64,000 nt of DNA from Advenella sp048381675 (GTDB lineage: Bacteria > Pseudomonadota > Gammaproteobacteria > Burkholderiales > Burkholderiaceae_B). The notes under the pieces were generated by a model that was not told where the DNA came from, did not search any database, and saw nothing but the letters and a program-made list of their open reading frames with translations. Shown one piece after another: positions 17,634-25,980 of the stretch. Position 1 is the stretch's first letter. Each line of letters starts with the position of its first letter. The position numbers and the translations under genes were made by a program. The DNA is taken from contig NZ_JBLWIS010000004.1 in assembly GCF_048381675.1 (NCBI RefSeq), positions 186,001-250,000 on the forward strand, given 5' to 3'.

Positions 17634-18851
17634 ATGGTTATGAAAGCATTTTCCAGAAAAATCTGGCAATGGAGTTTTGGTTCGCTGCTGGCCGTGTCGG
17701 TTTCGGCAACGGCATATGCACAGGACGTGATCCGCATTGGAGAAATCAACAGTTATAAAACCATACCGGCTTTTTTAGAGCCGTACAAGAAAGGGATAGA
17801 TCTGGCTGTTGAGCAAATCAATCAGGCGGGTGGCCTGAATGGCAAGAAAGTGGAAGTCCTGATTCGTGATGATGCAGGCAACCAGGGCAATGCCATTCGC
17901 GAAGCCCAGCAGTTGATTACCCGTGACAAGGTTGATGTGCTGACGGGTAGCTTCCTGTCTAATATTGGCCTGGCACTGGCCGATTTTGCCAAACAGAAAA
18001 AAGTGTTCTTCCTGGCCGGAGAACCGCTGACTGACAAAATCGTTTGGGAAAATGGCAACCGTTATACCTATCGCCTGCGTGATTCCACTTATATGAAAGT
18101 GGCCATGCTGATTCCCGAAGCGGTCAAAATGAACAAAAAACGCTGGGCCCTGGTGTACCCCAATTACGAGTACGGCCAGTCTGCTATTGAGTCTTTCAAG
18201 AAACTGCTGAAAGAACAGCAGCCCGATGTTGAATTCGTGGCCGAGCAGGCCGTGACCCTGAACAAGATTGACGCGGGCAACGTGGTGCAGGCCCTGGCCG
18301 ATGCCAAGCCCGATGCACTGTTCAACGTCCTGTTTAGCACCGATTTGACCAAATTCGTGCGGGCCGGCAAGACGCGTCAGTTCTTTGACAACTTGCCGGT
18401 GGTTAGTTTGTTAACCGGCGAACCCGAGTATCTGGACCCGCTGGGTGAAGATACGCCCAAAGGCTGGTTTGTGACCGGTTATCCTTGGTATGCGATTGAT
18501 ACCCCCGAGCACAATGCGTTCCTGAAGGCCTACCAGGACAAGTTCAATGATTATCCGCGGGCCGGTTCGATTGTGGGTTATGCCATGATCATGTCACTGG
18601 CCGAAGGCATCAAGGCCGCCGGTTCCACCGATACCGAAGCTCTGATCAAGGCTTTCAAGGGCCTGAAAGTGCAAACGCCTTTTGGTGAAATCATGTACCG
18701 CGATATTGACAACCAGTCCACCATGGGTGCCTATGTAGGCAGGCTGGATGTCAAGGACGGCAAGGGTATCATGACCGATATCAGCTATGTTGACGGTAAA
18801 GATGTACAGCCTTCCGACGAGGAAGTGAAAAAAATGCGGCCAGCCGAATAA
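17634..18851 (+). CDS. Branched-chain amino acid-type ABC transporter substrate-binding protein
   Basis: Periplasmic Peripla_BP_6 (LivJ/LivK-like) binding protein, 405 aa. The start ATG 17634 is preceded by GGGAG; a further ATG lies two codons on. The signal peptide ends at ATAYA before QDVIRIGEINSY. The two-lobed fold is visible from GIDLAVEQINQAGGLNGKKVEVLIRDDAGNQ and the hinge-like VVSLLTGEPEYLDPLGED. First gene of a four-gene operon with a fused permease and two ATPases. The ligand could be leucine-type amino acids, aromatic acids or amides; it cannot be told from sequence. Confidence 0.9.
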   Translation: MVMKAFSRKIWQWSFGSLLAVSVSATAYAQDVIRIGEINSYKTIPAFLEPYKKGIDLAVEQINQAGGLNGKKVEVLIRDDAGNQGNAIREAQQLITRDKVDVLTGSFLSNIGLALADFAKQKKVFFLAGEPLTDKIVWENGNRYTYRLRDSTYMKVAMLIPEAVKMNKKRWALVYPNYEYGQSAIESFKKLLKEQQPDVEFVAEQAVTLNKIDAGNVVQALADAKPDALFNVLFSTDLTKFVRAGKTRQFFDNLPVVSLLTGEPEYLDPLGEDTPKGWFVTGYPWYAIDTPEHNAFLKAYQDKFNDYPRAGSIVGYAMIMSLAEGIKAAGSTDTEALIKAFKGLKVQTPFGEIMYRDIDNQSTMGAYVGRLDVKDGKGIMTDISYVDGKDVQPSDEEVKKMRPAE

Positions 18852-18857
18852 GCCACA

Positions 18858-20765
18858 ATGGATGCTTCGGGTTTAATTGTTCAGCTGCTGAACGGTCTGG
18901 CGGGAACCTCATCCCTGTTTCTGGTTGCCGCTGGCCTGTCATTGATCTTCGGGGTGACCCGGATTATCAATTTCGCCCATGGGTCCCTGTATATGCTGGG
19001 CATCTATATTGCCTATTCGCTTACGTCGTGGCTGGGCGGTACGGTGCTGGGATTCTGGGGCAGCTTGCTTGCTGCGGGGCTGGTGGTGGCCATACTGGGC
19101 GTGCTTATTGAAGTGTTCCTGCTGCGGCGCATCTACCGGGCCCCTGAACTGTTCCAGTTGTTGGCTACCTTTGCACTGGTGCTGATTGCCAGCGATGCGG
19201 CCCACTGGCTATGGGGGCCTGAAGACCTGCTGGGCATGCAGGCACCGGGGCTGGAAGGGGCGATACCCGTTTTGGGACGCATGTTTCCCACTTATAACAT
19301 TTTCCTGATTATCATCGGCCCCTTGGTATTGCTGCTGTTGTGGTGGTTGCTGAACCGTACCCGCTGGGGCACATTTGTGCGTGCGGCCACCCAGGACAAG
19401 GAAATGCTGGGGGCGCTGGGCGTGAACCAGGCCTGGCTGTTTACCGGTGTGTTTGCGCTGGGCTCTTTTCTGGCCGGCCTGGGTGGCGCGCTGGAGCTGC
19501 CTAATGAGCCTGCCAGCTTGGGACTGGACATGCGTATTATTGGTGATGCCTTTGCGGTGGTAGTCGTGGGCGGCATGGGTTCTATTCCGGGGGCTTTTTT
19601 GGCAGCCTTGCTGATTACCGAAATGAAGGCCCTCTGTATCTGGCTGGGTACGGTACAAATTTTCGGCCTGCAGGTAGAGTTTTCTCAGTTGACCATGGTG
19701 GTTGAGTTCCTGATTATGGCGCTGGTGCTGGTGTTCAGGCCTTGGGGCTTGTTGGGCAAGGAGCAGGCTGCCTCCCGCAATTCGGCACCGGTTGAGGCAC
19801 CCATTCGCCCGGCCGGCCGCTTCCTTAAAGTGGTCGCTTGCCTGGTATTGTTGTTGGCCGGAGTGCCGCTGCTTGAAGACTCCTTCCCCTATTTAATGAT
19901 CCTGATGCAGGATGCCCTGATTGCCGTGCTGTTTGCGACCAGCCTGCATTTTATTGCCGGGCCGGCCGGCATGCATACCTTTGGCCACGCGGCCTATTTT
20001 GGCCTGGGGGCTTATGCCGCTGCCTTGCTGATGCAGAAAACCGGCCTGCCGCTGGAAGCGACTCTGTTCATCGCACCCCTTTTTGCCGCCTTGGGCGCCT
20101 TGGTCTATGGTTGGTTTTGTGTGCGCCTGTCAGGCATTTACCTGGCCATGCTAACCCTGGCATTTGCGCAAATTACCTGGTCGGTGGTGTTCCAGTGGGA
20201 CAGTTTTACCGGCGGCTCCAATGGCCTGATCGGCATCTGGCCGCCAGACTGGTTAAGCAGTCCGCAATCTTATTATTACTTTACGCTGGTCATTGTGGCT
20301 GGCAGCGTGTTGATTTTGCGTCGCCTGCTGTTTTCACCGTTTGGCTATGCCATGCGCGCCGGGCGTGATTCGGTATTGCGCAGCGATGCGATTGGCATTA
20401 ACGTGAAACAGACGCAATGGCTGGCGTTTGTGATTGCCGGCCTTTTTGCCGGACTGGCCGGTGTGCTTTACGTGTACTCCAAAGGTAGCGTTTCTCCTGA
20501 AGAACTGCATATCAGTAAGTCGGTTGACGGTTTGGTGATGGTATTGCTGGGAGGAGTCCAGTCTTTGCTGGGGCCTATCGTGGGCGCTTTTTTGTATACC
20601 GTTCTGCATGATTATGTGCTGGGTATTACCGATTACTGGAAAGCCCTGTTCGGCCTGGTCATTTTAGTGCTGGTATTGCTGTTTCCACAGGGGATTGCCG
20701 GGTTTTTTGCCCAATTGGGCAGTCGTTCTCAAGTGCGTGTCTCGCGCGACGGAGGCCGGCCATGA
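18858..20765 (+). CDS. Fused LivH-LivM permease of branched-chain amino acid-type ABC transporter
   Basis: A single 635-aa membrane protein carrying both permease halves. Residues 1-295 are LivH-like (LIFGVTRIINFAHGSLYMLGIY, then FAVVVVGGMGSIPGAF). Residues 320-630 are LivM-like (FGHAAYFGLGAYAAALLMQKTGLP, RLSGIYLAMLTLAFAQITWSVVFQW, LSVDGLVMVLLGGVQSLLGPIVGAF-type loop). Normally these are two genes of about 300 and 330-420 aa. The gene starts 6 nt after the binding-protein gene and overlaps the next gene by ATGA. No internal stop or frameshift is seen, so the fusion is genuine. Confidence 0.92.
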   Translation: MDASGLIVQLLNGLAGTSSLFLVAAGLSLIFGVTRIINFAHGSLYMLGIYIAYSLTSWLGGTVLGFWGSLLAAGLVVAILGVLIEVFLLRRIYRAPELFQLLATFALVLIASDAAHWLWGPEDLLGMQAPGLEGAIPVLGRMFPTYNIFLIIIGPLVLLLLWWLLNRTRWGTFVRAATQDKEMLGALGVNQAWLFTGVFALGSFLAGLGGALELPNEPASLGLDMRIIGDAFAVVVVGGMGSIPGAFLAALLITEMKALCIWLGTVQIFGLQVEFSQLTMVVEFLIMALVLVFRPWGLLGKEQAASRNSAPVEAPIRPAGRFLKVVACLVLLLAGVPLLEDSFPYLMILMQDALIAVLFATSLHFIAGPAGMHTFGHAAYFGLGAYAAALLMQKTGLPLEATLFIAPLFAALGALVYGWFCVRLSGIYLAMLTLAFAQITWSVVFQWDSFTGGSNGLIGIWPPDWLSSPQSYYYFTLVIVAGSVLILRRLLFSPFGYAMRAGRDSVLRSDAIGINVKQTQWLAFVIAGLFAGLAGVLYVYSKGSVSPEELHISKSVDGLVMVLLGGVQSLLGPIVGAFLYTVLHDYVLGITDYWKALFGLVILVLVLLFPQGIAGFFAQLGSRSQVRVSRDGGRP

Positions 20766-21538
20766 GTTTGTTGCAGGTCCGTGATCTTCATAAAGCCTAT
20801 GGCGATTTCCGGGCGGTCCAGGGCGTGAGCTTTGGCCTTGAGCCGGGTGAAATGCTGGCCCTGATCGGCCCTAACGGGGCCGGCAAGTCAACCACCTTCA
20901 ATATGATTGGCGGGCAGATTGCGGCCAATCAGGGTACGGTTTGCCTGCAAGGCAAGGAAATTTTGGGGAGGCAGGCTCGTGATATCTGGCAACTGGGAGT
21001 TGGCCGCACTTTTCAGATTGCCGCCACCTTCGCTTCCTTGACGGTGGTGGAAAACGTGCAAATGACCCTGTTGTCATTTCACCGGAAAATATTTTCGTTT
21101 TTCAGGCCGGCGGCTTCGCAGTACCGGCAGCAGGCATTGGACCTGTTGGCGCAGGTGGGCATGGAAGACCAGGCCGACCGGCCCTGCAGCGAACTGGCTT
21201 ATGGCGATGTGAAGCGCGTGGAACTGGCCATGGCATTGGCCAATGATCCGGTTTTATTGCTCATGGATGAACCCACGGCCGGTATGGCCCCGCAGGAACG
21301 TAATGAATTGATGGCCCTGACGCGCAAACTGGCCAAGCAGCGCAAGATGGGCGTGCTGTTTACCGAGCACAGCATGGACGTGGTGTTTGCCTATGCTGAC
21401 CGCATTATCGTGCTGGCTGCAGGCTGGTTGATCGCGGAAGGTACACCGGAAGAAATCCGCAATCACCCGCAGGTCAGGGAGGTTTACCTGGGCTCTGGAA
21501 TTGGATTGGAAAAATTGAAAGAAGGGTTGTCATCATGA
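20762..21538 (+). CDS. livG: Branched-chain amino acid-type ABC transporter ATPase LivG
   Basis: Cytoplasmic ATPase, 258 aa, first of the two nucleotide-binding subunits. Walker A GPNGAGKST, signature LAYGDVKRVELAMALANDP, Walker B LLLMDEPTAGM and the switch histidine in FTEHSMDVVF. The degenerate signature (LAYGD for LSGGQ) is typical of LivG. ATGA overlaps at both ends couple it to the permease and to livF. Confidence 0.92.
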   Translation: MSLLQVRDLHKAYGDFRAVQGVSFGLEPGEMLALIGPNGAGKSTTFNMIGGQIAANQGTVCLQGKEILGRQARDIWQLGVGRTFQIAATFASLTVVENVQMTLLSFHRKIFSFFRPAASQYRQQALDLLAQVGMEDQADRPCSELAYGDVKRVELAMALANDPVLLLMDEPTAGMAPQERNELMALTRKLAKQRKMGVLFTEHSMDVVFAYADRIIVLAAGWLIAEGTPEEIRNHPQVREVYLGSGIGLEKLKEGLSS

Positions 21539-22302
21539 GTGCCGTCTTGCCGGAAAAATCAACCCCGCTGGCGGGTGATGCCGGTCTGTTAAGCGTTGCG
21601 GGCCTGAATGCCTGGTATGGCGCTGCCCATATCCTGTTCGATGTGAACCTGACGGTGGGCCAGGGTGAAGTGGTGGCCCTGATGGGGCGCAATGGCGCGG
21701 GCAAGTCAACTACGCTCAAATCCATCATGGGCCTGCTTGATCGCAGCAGTGGCAAGATCATGTTCATGGGTCAGGATATCTCCCGTTGGCCACCTTACCG
21801 GATTGCCCGGCAAGGCCTTGGCTATGTGCCCGAAGACCGACGCGTGTTTTCCGACCTGAGCGTAACCGAAAACCTGGACGTGGGACGCCAGCCAATGCGG
21901 CATTGGCCCGATGGCCGCGAAGCCGTTTTCTGGACCCGTGAATCCCTGTTTTCCCTGTTTCCCAACCTGGGCAAGATGCTGGACCGGCCCGGTGGCAAGA
22001 TGAGCGGTGGTGAGCAGCAAATGCTTAGCGTGGCGCGAACCCTGATGGGCAACCCTTTCATGGTGCTACTGGATGAACCCTCGGAGGGGGTGGCACCCGT
22101 GGTGGTGGAGCAAATGGCCCGCATGATCCTGGCCCTGAAAGAAAAAGGCATTGGCATCTTGTTGTCCGAACAGAACCTGCCTTTTGCCGAATTGGTATCA
22201 GACCGGGCCTATGTGCTTGAAAAGGGACAGGTGAAGTTTAGCGGGTCCATCCAGTCATTGATGGAAAATGAAGCCGTCAAACGGGCTTATCTGACCGTTT
22301 GA
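21535..22302 (+). CDS. livF: Branched-chain amino acid-type ABC transporter ATPase LivF
   Basis: Second ATPase, 255 aa. An N-terminal extension of about 20 residues precedes SVAGLNAWYGAAHILFDVNL. Walker A GRNGAGKST, signature MSGGEQQMLSVARTLMGNP, Walker B LLDEPSEGVAP and SEQNLPFAELVSDRAYVLEKG are all LivF-typical. It ends the operon and converges, with only 8 bp between stops, on the last gene of the light-responsive operon. Confidence 0.92.
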   Translation: MSAVLPEKSTPLAGDAGLLSVAGLNAWYGAAHILFDVNLTVGQGEVVALMGRNGAGKSTTLKSIMGLLDRSSGKIMFMGQDISRWPPYRIARQGLGYVPEDRRVFSDLSVTENLDVGRQPMRHWPDGREAVFWTRESLFSLFPNLGKMLDRPGGKMSGGEQQMLSVARTLMGNPFMVLLDEPSEGVAPVVVEQMARMILALKEKGIGILLSEQNLPFAELVSDRAYVLEKGQVKFSGSIQSLMENEAVKRAYLTV

Positions 22303-22310
22303 GCGGGCTT

Positions 22311-22763
22311 TTAGTGTACGGCAAGACGCCGTTTGATCCATCTTAACAGTCCCCCCAGCAGGGGGAATTTTTCATACAGTTCTTCTGCCACGTCCCAATA
22401 GTCGCGGTGGTAGCTGACCATGCCTTTTTCATTGAAAATCACATGGCTGGCGCCGTGGATGGTTTGCTTTTTATCGGGTTTGGTGCTTTTGAAATAAAAG
22501 GTGAAATCCCAGATCAGGAAGCAATGATTGTCCTGGGCTATACATTGCAAAATAGTGAATTTCGGTTTATTTAAAGCTTCAAACATATGTTCGAATATTT
22601 TTTTGATTTGCGCAGGGCCCTGTATTTCATTGAAGGGATCTTTGAAACTTGCCTTTGCGTCATAAATGGCAGCCAGCTGCTCAAGATTGCCAGGGGTGAG
22701 GGTTGAGTAAAACCCGGTAAAGCGCTTGAGGCCGGCAGTAATTTCAGGATTGGCAGGTGTCAT
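22311..22763 (-). CDS. SnoaL-like / NTF2-fold protein of the light-responsive operon
   Basis: A 150-aa nuclear transport factor 2-fold protein. The N-terminal FTGFYSTLTPGNLEQLAAIYDAKASFKDPFNEIQGPAQIKKIFEHMF is characteristic of the SnoaL family that accompanies cfa/DUF1365/photolyase clusters in Pseudomonas and Vibrio. Such folds act as small isomerases or cyclases, or simply bind ligands; the role here is unknown. It is the last gene of the eight-gene minus-strand operon, 28 nt after the SDR gene. Confidence 0.8.
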   Translation of the reverse strand: MTPANPEITAGLKRFTGFYSTLTPGNLEQLAAIYDAKASFKDPFNEIQGPAQIKKIFEHMFEALNKPKFTILQCIAQDNHCFLIWDFTFYFKSTKPDKKQTIHGASHVIFNEKGMVSYHRDYWDVAEELYEKFPLLGGLLRWIKRRLAVH

Positions 22764-22791
22764 GGCATTCTCATTGTGTTCAATCGATGGG

Positions 22792-23568
22792 TTACAGCCC
22801 GGTTATTTTGCGGACCAGCCGAAAATACAGCGGGTAGGGCAGGATTCTTAATAAACGCATGACCAGCGTGAATTTTTTTGGGAAATCAATGTGGAAGCGG
22901 CCTTTCTCCCAGCCGGCCAGGATATGGGCGGCCGCTTGTTCGGGCGCTATCAGGCCCGGCATGGAAAAATCATTTTGCGCGGTGAGCGGTGTTTGCACAA
23001 ATCCTGGATTAATCAGGCTGATTCCCAGCCCACGGTCATGCAGGTCAAGATACAGGCACTCGGCCAGGTTGATGAGCGCCGCCTTGGTGGGGCCATAGGC
23101 AAGGCTTTTGGGCAGGCCACGAAAACCGGCGACACTGCTGATCAGGCTGATATGGCCATGTCCCTGTTCCAGCATCATGGGAATAAGACGATCCAGCAAG
23201 TGCAGCAGGCCGGTCACGTTGATTTGCTGATGATGCAGCATTTCTTCAAGATGGTATTCGGTGGCCCTTAGCGGCTTGTAATGGCCGGCACAATAGCACA
23301 CCAGGTCGGGGCATCCGATACTGCTTGCCAGGGTATCAAGTGCCTGTGTCAGGGTTTCAGGCTGGCTTACATCCAATGGCAACGCCAGGCAGCCGGGGTG
23401 TTTGTTTACAAAAGCGTCCAGCGCCGCACGATTGCGCGCCGAAACAATCACGGTGGCCTTTTGGGCGGCCAGTTTTTCAGCCAGGGCCAGCCCTATGCCG
23501 CTGGATGCGCCAATCAGCCAGATACGCTTGTTTTGCCAGCTGGTGACGGGAGGGTTCAGGTTCATCAT
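22792..23568 (-). CDS. Short-chain dehydrogenase/reductase of the light-responsive operon
   Basis: NAD(P)-dependent oxidoreductase of 258 aa. The cofactor motif GASSGIG lies at residues 20-26, the catalytic serine is in SLISSVAG and the Y-x3-K pair is in LAYGPTKAALIN. The LAYGPTKAALINLAECLYLDLHDRGLGISLINPGFVQTPL block is classic SDR. The start ATG 23568 overlaps the DUF3833 stop as ATGA, so it is preferred over the adjacent ATG one codon on. The likely substrate is a lipid or fatty-acyl intermediate, inferred from the operon. Confidence 0.88.
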   Translation of the reverse strand: MMNLNPPVTSWQNKRIWLIGASSGIGLALAEKLAAQKATVIVSARNRAALDAFVNKHPGCLALPLDVSQPETLTQALDTLASSIGCPDLVCYCAGHYKPLRATEYHLEEMLHHQQINVTGLLHLLDRLIPMMLEQGHGHISLISSVAGFRGLPKSLAYGPTKAALINLAECLYLDLHDRGLGISLINPGFVQTPLTAQNDFSMPGLIAPEQAAAHILAGWEKGRFHIDFPKKFTLVMRLLRILPYPLYFRLVRKITGL

Positions 23569-24101
23569 GGCTTGTAAAATGATAAAGTCACTTCGCCCAG
23601 CTTGATGCCGAATTTGCTCATGGTAGCCTTGTTAAGCATGACCCGGTCATCCATCAGGTACATCCAGTCATCAAATTGTACGGAATACACTTTGCCATCC
23701 ACTGGCAGCTTGAGGGTGTAATGCCAGTTAAAGGCATTGCCCGAAACCTGTCCCTGGGCTGTGCCCTCGACATCCCCGGCGGTGCCGGTATAGCGGCCAT
23801 CGGGAAGTTTTTCAAGCCGCCATACCCGGCGCTCTTTGGTACCGTCAGAATAGGTGAAGTGTTCGTCCAGAACACCCTTGTTGCCGGTCCAGCTGCCTTC
23901 CATTTTGACAATGAACCGCTTGACGACTTTACCGCTGCGATCCTGGAAAATACCGTGTGCTTCAAGCGGGCCATTGAAATAAGTGGCCAGATCAAGGGTG
24001 GGTTTTTCATTTTTATAGTCGGCCAGTTGTTGTCCGGCGCAGCCCACCAGGGCAAGGGCGGAAAGCAGGGCCGTGACTGAAAAAAGAAGACGTTTCTTCA
24101 T
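23565..24101 (-). CDS. DUF3833 lipoprotein of the light-responsive operon
   Basis: A 178-aa predicted lipoprotein with lipobox LVGC at residues 18-21 after a short hydrophobic signal. The body (GPLEAHGIFQDRSGKVVKRF, LDEHFTYSDGTKERRVWRL, YTGTAGDVEGTAQGQVSGNAF, DDWMYLMDDRVMLNKATMSKFG) matches the lipocalin-like DUF3833 family. The second residue after Cys is Gly, so an outer-membrane location is possible. It may bind or carry a modified lipid; this is inference. ATGA overlaps link it to both neighbours. Confidence 0.85.
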   Translation of the reverse strand: MKKRLLFSVTALLSALALVGCAGQQLADYKNEKPTLDLATYFNGPLEAHGIFQDRSGKVVKRFIVKMEGSWTGNKGVLDEHFTYSDGTKERRVWRLEKLPDGRYTGTAGDVEGTAQGQVSGNAFNWHYTLKLPVDGKVYSVQFDDWMYLMDDRVMLNKATMSKFGIKLGEVTLSFYKP

Positions 24102-25381
24102 GAGTAAAGTTCCTGAGGTGAGTGTGGTGCGTGGAAAAAACGGTACAGCGCCCAGGCGGCAAAAAGTTTAAGCAGGCAGGGTAATCCAGCATACACCAGG
24201 CTTAGCATTTGCAGTGCCTGCGCGTCATGGGTGCCGGGTGTGTAACCCAACCATTCCAGCAAGGGCAAGGTCAGGCCGGCGGCCAGCGCCAGGTTGGCCT
24301 TGGTCATGAAATTCCACCAGCCCAGATAGGCGCCTTCATGTTTGTCGCCGTCACCCAGTGAACGGATCAGGCCCGCCAGAAGGGCACCCGGCAAGGCCAG
24401 GTCGGCGCCCACGGCAAAACCCGAAAATGCACAGATAACGGCAAAATAAAGGACATCGCCTTCACCCAAGAAGAGTGTCCAGACAAACACGATAATGGAT
24501 AACAGCATGCCGCTTAACCAGGTTTTGGCCAGGCCGATGCGGCGCACGATATATAGCCAGCAAGGCATGGATAATGCCGCACATAGAAAATACAGGCCTA
24601 AAAACCAGGGTTCGCTGGCCAGGGGCGCGCGGATGCGGTCCTGGATGAAAAACAGTACGAGTGTGGCAGGAACGGCCGAAGCGATTCCGTTGAGCGAAAA
24701 GACCAGCAATAGGTTTCGAAACGGCGCCTGACTGAACGGATGCCAGACAGAAGTGGCCTGGGTGGTGTGCAAGGCACGGGAAGCCGGTTTATGGGCAAAG
24801 CTTAAACCGAACAAGCCAAGGCCCATGCACGCCACGAAGCTTGTTAGCATGGCCCCATAACCCAGCCACCCGGGAATCGCCGAGGCCAGCATGACACCGA
24901 TCAGCCCGGCACTTTCCCGTGCAGCCACAATTTTGCCTCGCATGACGGCATCACCACCCAGCCGGGCGCCCCATGACTGGTGCATGATCATCAGGAAACT
25001 GTAGGCAGTATAGGTGATGAGCAGGCAGGTGGCGATCCATAAAATCAGTGTTGATCCTGAGGTGGCAAGCGCGGGAGGAAAGAGCAATCCGGCCAGGCCT
25101 GCTACGAGGACCACTGCAGTCAGGCCAATAAAGGTCATGACGTTGGCATTGGCCCGGTTGAACAGGACATCGCTCAGGCGGCCAAGCAAGGGATCAGTCA
25201 GGGCATCAAACAGCCGGCTTGCCAGGAAGAGCAATCCCAGGACGGTAAGCGAAACCCCGAATTCATTGGCATAGTAATTGGGCAGCAGGATATAAAGCGG
25301 TAGTGCAATGAAGGCCAGTGGCAGGCCCAAAGTCCCGTAGCGTACTGCCTGTCGCAGGGTAAAACTGGCCGTTGCTGTCAT
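24098..25381 (-). CDS. MFS transporter (MFS_2, sugar/cation-symporter-like) of the light-responsive operon
   Basis: A 427-aa inner-membrane protein of about 12 helices in the GPH/MFS_2 group. The N-terminal half has YGTLGLPLAFIALPLYILLPNYYANEFGVSL and the DALTDPLLGRLSD loop with the conserved acidic/arginine signature. In related clusters an MFS gene is a regular member. A substrate has not been established to my knowledge; a lipid, lysolipid or a polar precursor are all possible. Its start follows the chalcone-isomerase-like stop by 17 nt and its end overlaps the DUF3833 gene. Confidence 0.85.
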   Translation of the reverse strand: MTATASFTLRQAVRYGTLGLPLAFIALPLYILLPNYYANEFGVSLTVLGLLFLASRLFDALTDPLLGRLSDVLFNRANANVMTFIGLTAVVLVAGLAGLLFPPALATSGSTLILWIATCLLITYTAYSFLMIMHQSWGARLGGDAVMRGKIVAARESAGLIGVMLASAIPGWLGYGAMLTSFVACMGLGLFGLSFAHKPASRALHTTQATSVWHPFSQAPFRNLLLVFSLNGIASAVPATLVLFFIQDRIRAPLASEPWFLGLYFLCAALSMPCWLYIVRRIGLAKTWLSGMLLSIIVFVWTLFLGEGDVLYFAVICAFSGFAVGADLALPGALLAGLIRSLGDGDKHEGAYLGWWNFMTKANLALAAGLTLPLLEWLGYTPGTHDAQALQMLSLVYAGLPCLLKLFAAWALYRFFHAPHSPQELYS

Positions 25382-25398
25382 GATTTATTCAGGCCTGT

Positions 25399-25977
25399 TC
25401 AGTTGCGAGCTGGTTTGCCCAGGGCAAGCAAGGACTGTCGCAAGTCTGGTTCCGAGGTTTTTTCAGATAGCCAGATGCCAAAAAACAGGGTTGAAAATTC
25501 AGGGTCGCGAATGCTGCCAAGCGGGCGCCCGGATTGCATGAATACCGCACCGCCGTCAGGTTGGTGCAAGCCCAGAATCTGGTCACCTTCCTTGACGTCA
25601 GGCAGAATATCGCTTAGCGCCTGTTGCCATTTTTCCTGTTGGGCCTGCGTAAAATTGCCAATCCGGCGCATCTCTTCCAGCGAGCGCTCGGCAATTGCTT
25701 TACCTGTGAAGGATCTTGAATAAGTCAGTTCAAGTGCCAGGGGGTAATCTTCATAGCGTTGCGGGTTAAAACCGGGGGCAGCCCATAGCGAGGCCTGGTA
25801 AATATTCCATCCCAGGAATCGCATGGTGGCATTGCCCACCGGCTGCAAATTGGCCGGCAGGGTTGCTGTCATGGCATTTTCGGTAACCGGATTCGCCTTG
25901 GTGGCCGCCAGCGCGTATGGCACCGTGCCACAGCTGGCGGCAAGGATTAGCATGGTCAATAAACGGGTAGCGTTCAT
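25399..25977 (-). CDS. Chalcone-isomerase-like exported protein of the light-responsive operon
   Basis: A 192-aa protein with a Sec signal peptide (MNATRLLTMLILAASCGTVPYALA) and a chalcone-isomerase-like fold signature (GNATMRFLGWNIYQASLWAAPGF, LALELTYSRSFTGKAIAERSLEEMRR, FGIWLSEKTSEPDLRQSLLAL). Bacterial members (CHI-like) are thought to bind fatty acids in the periplasm rather than act on flavonoids. The position directly after the cyclopropane-synthase gene (3-nt gap) supports a lipid role. Catalysis is unproven. Confidence 0.82.
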   Translation of the reverse strand: MNATRLLTMLILAASCGTVPYALAATKANPVTENAMTATLPANLQPVGNATMRFLGWNIYQASLWAAPGFNPQRYEDYPLALELTYSRSFTGKAIAERSLEEMRRIGNFTQAQQEKWQQALSDILPDVKEGDQILGLHQPDGGAVFMQSGRPLGSIRDPEFSTLFFGIWLSEKTSEPDLRQSLLALGKPARN

Positions 25978-25980
25978 TTT

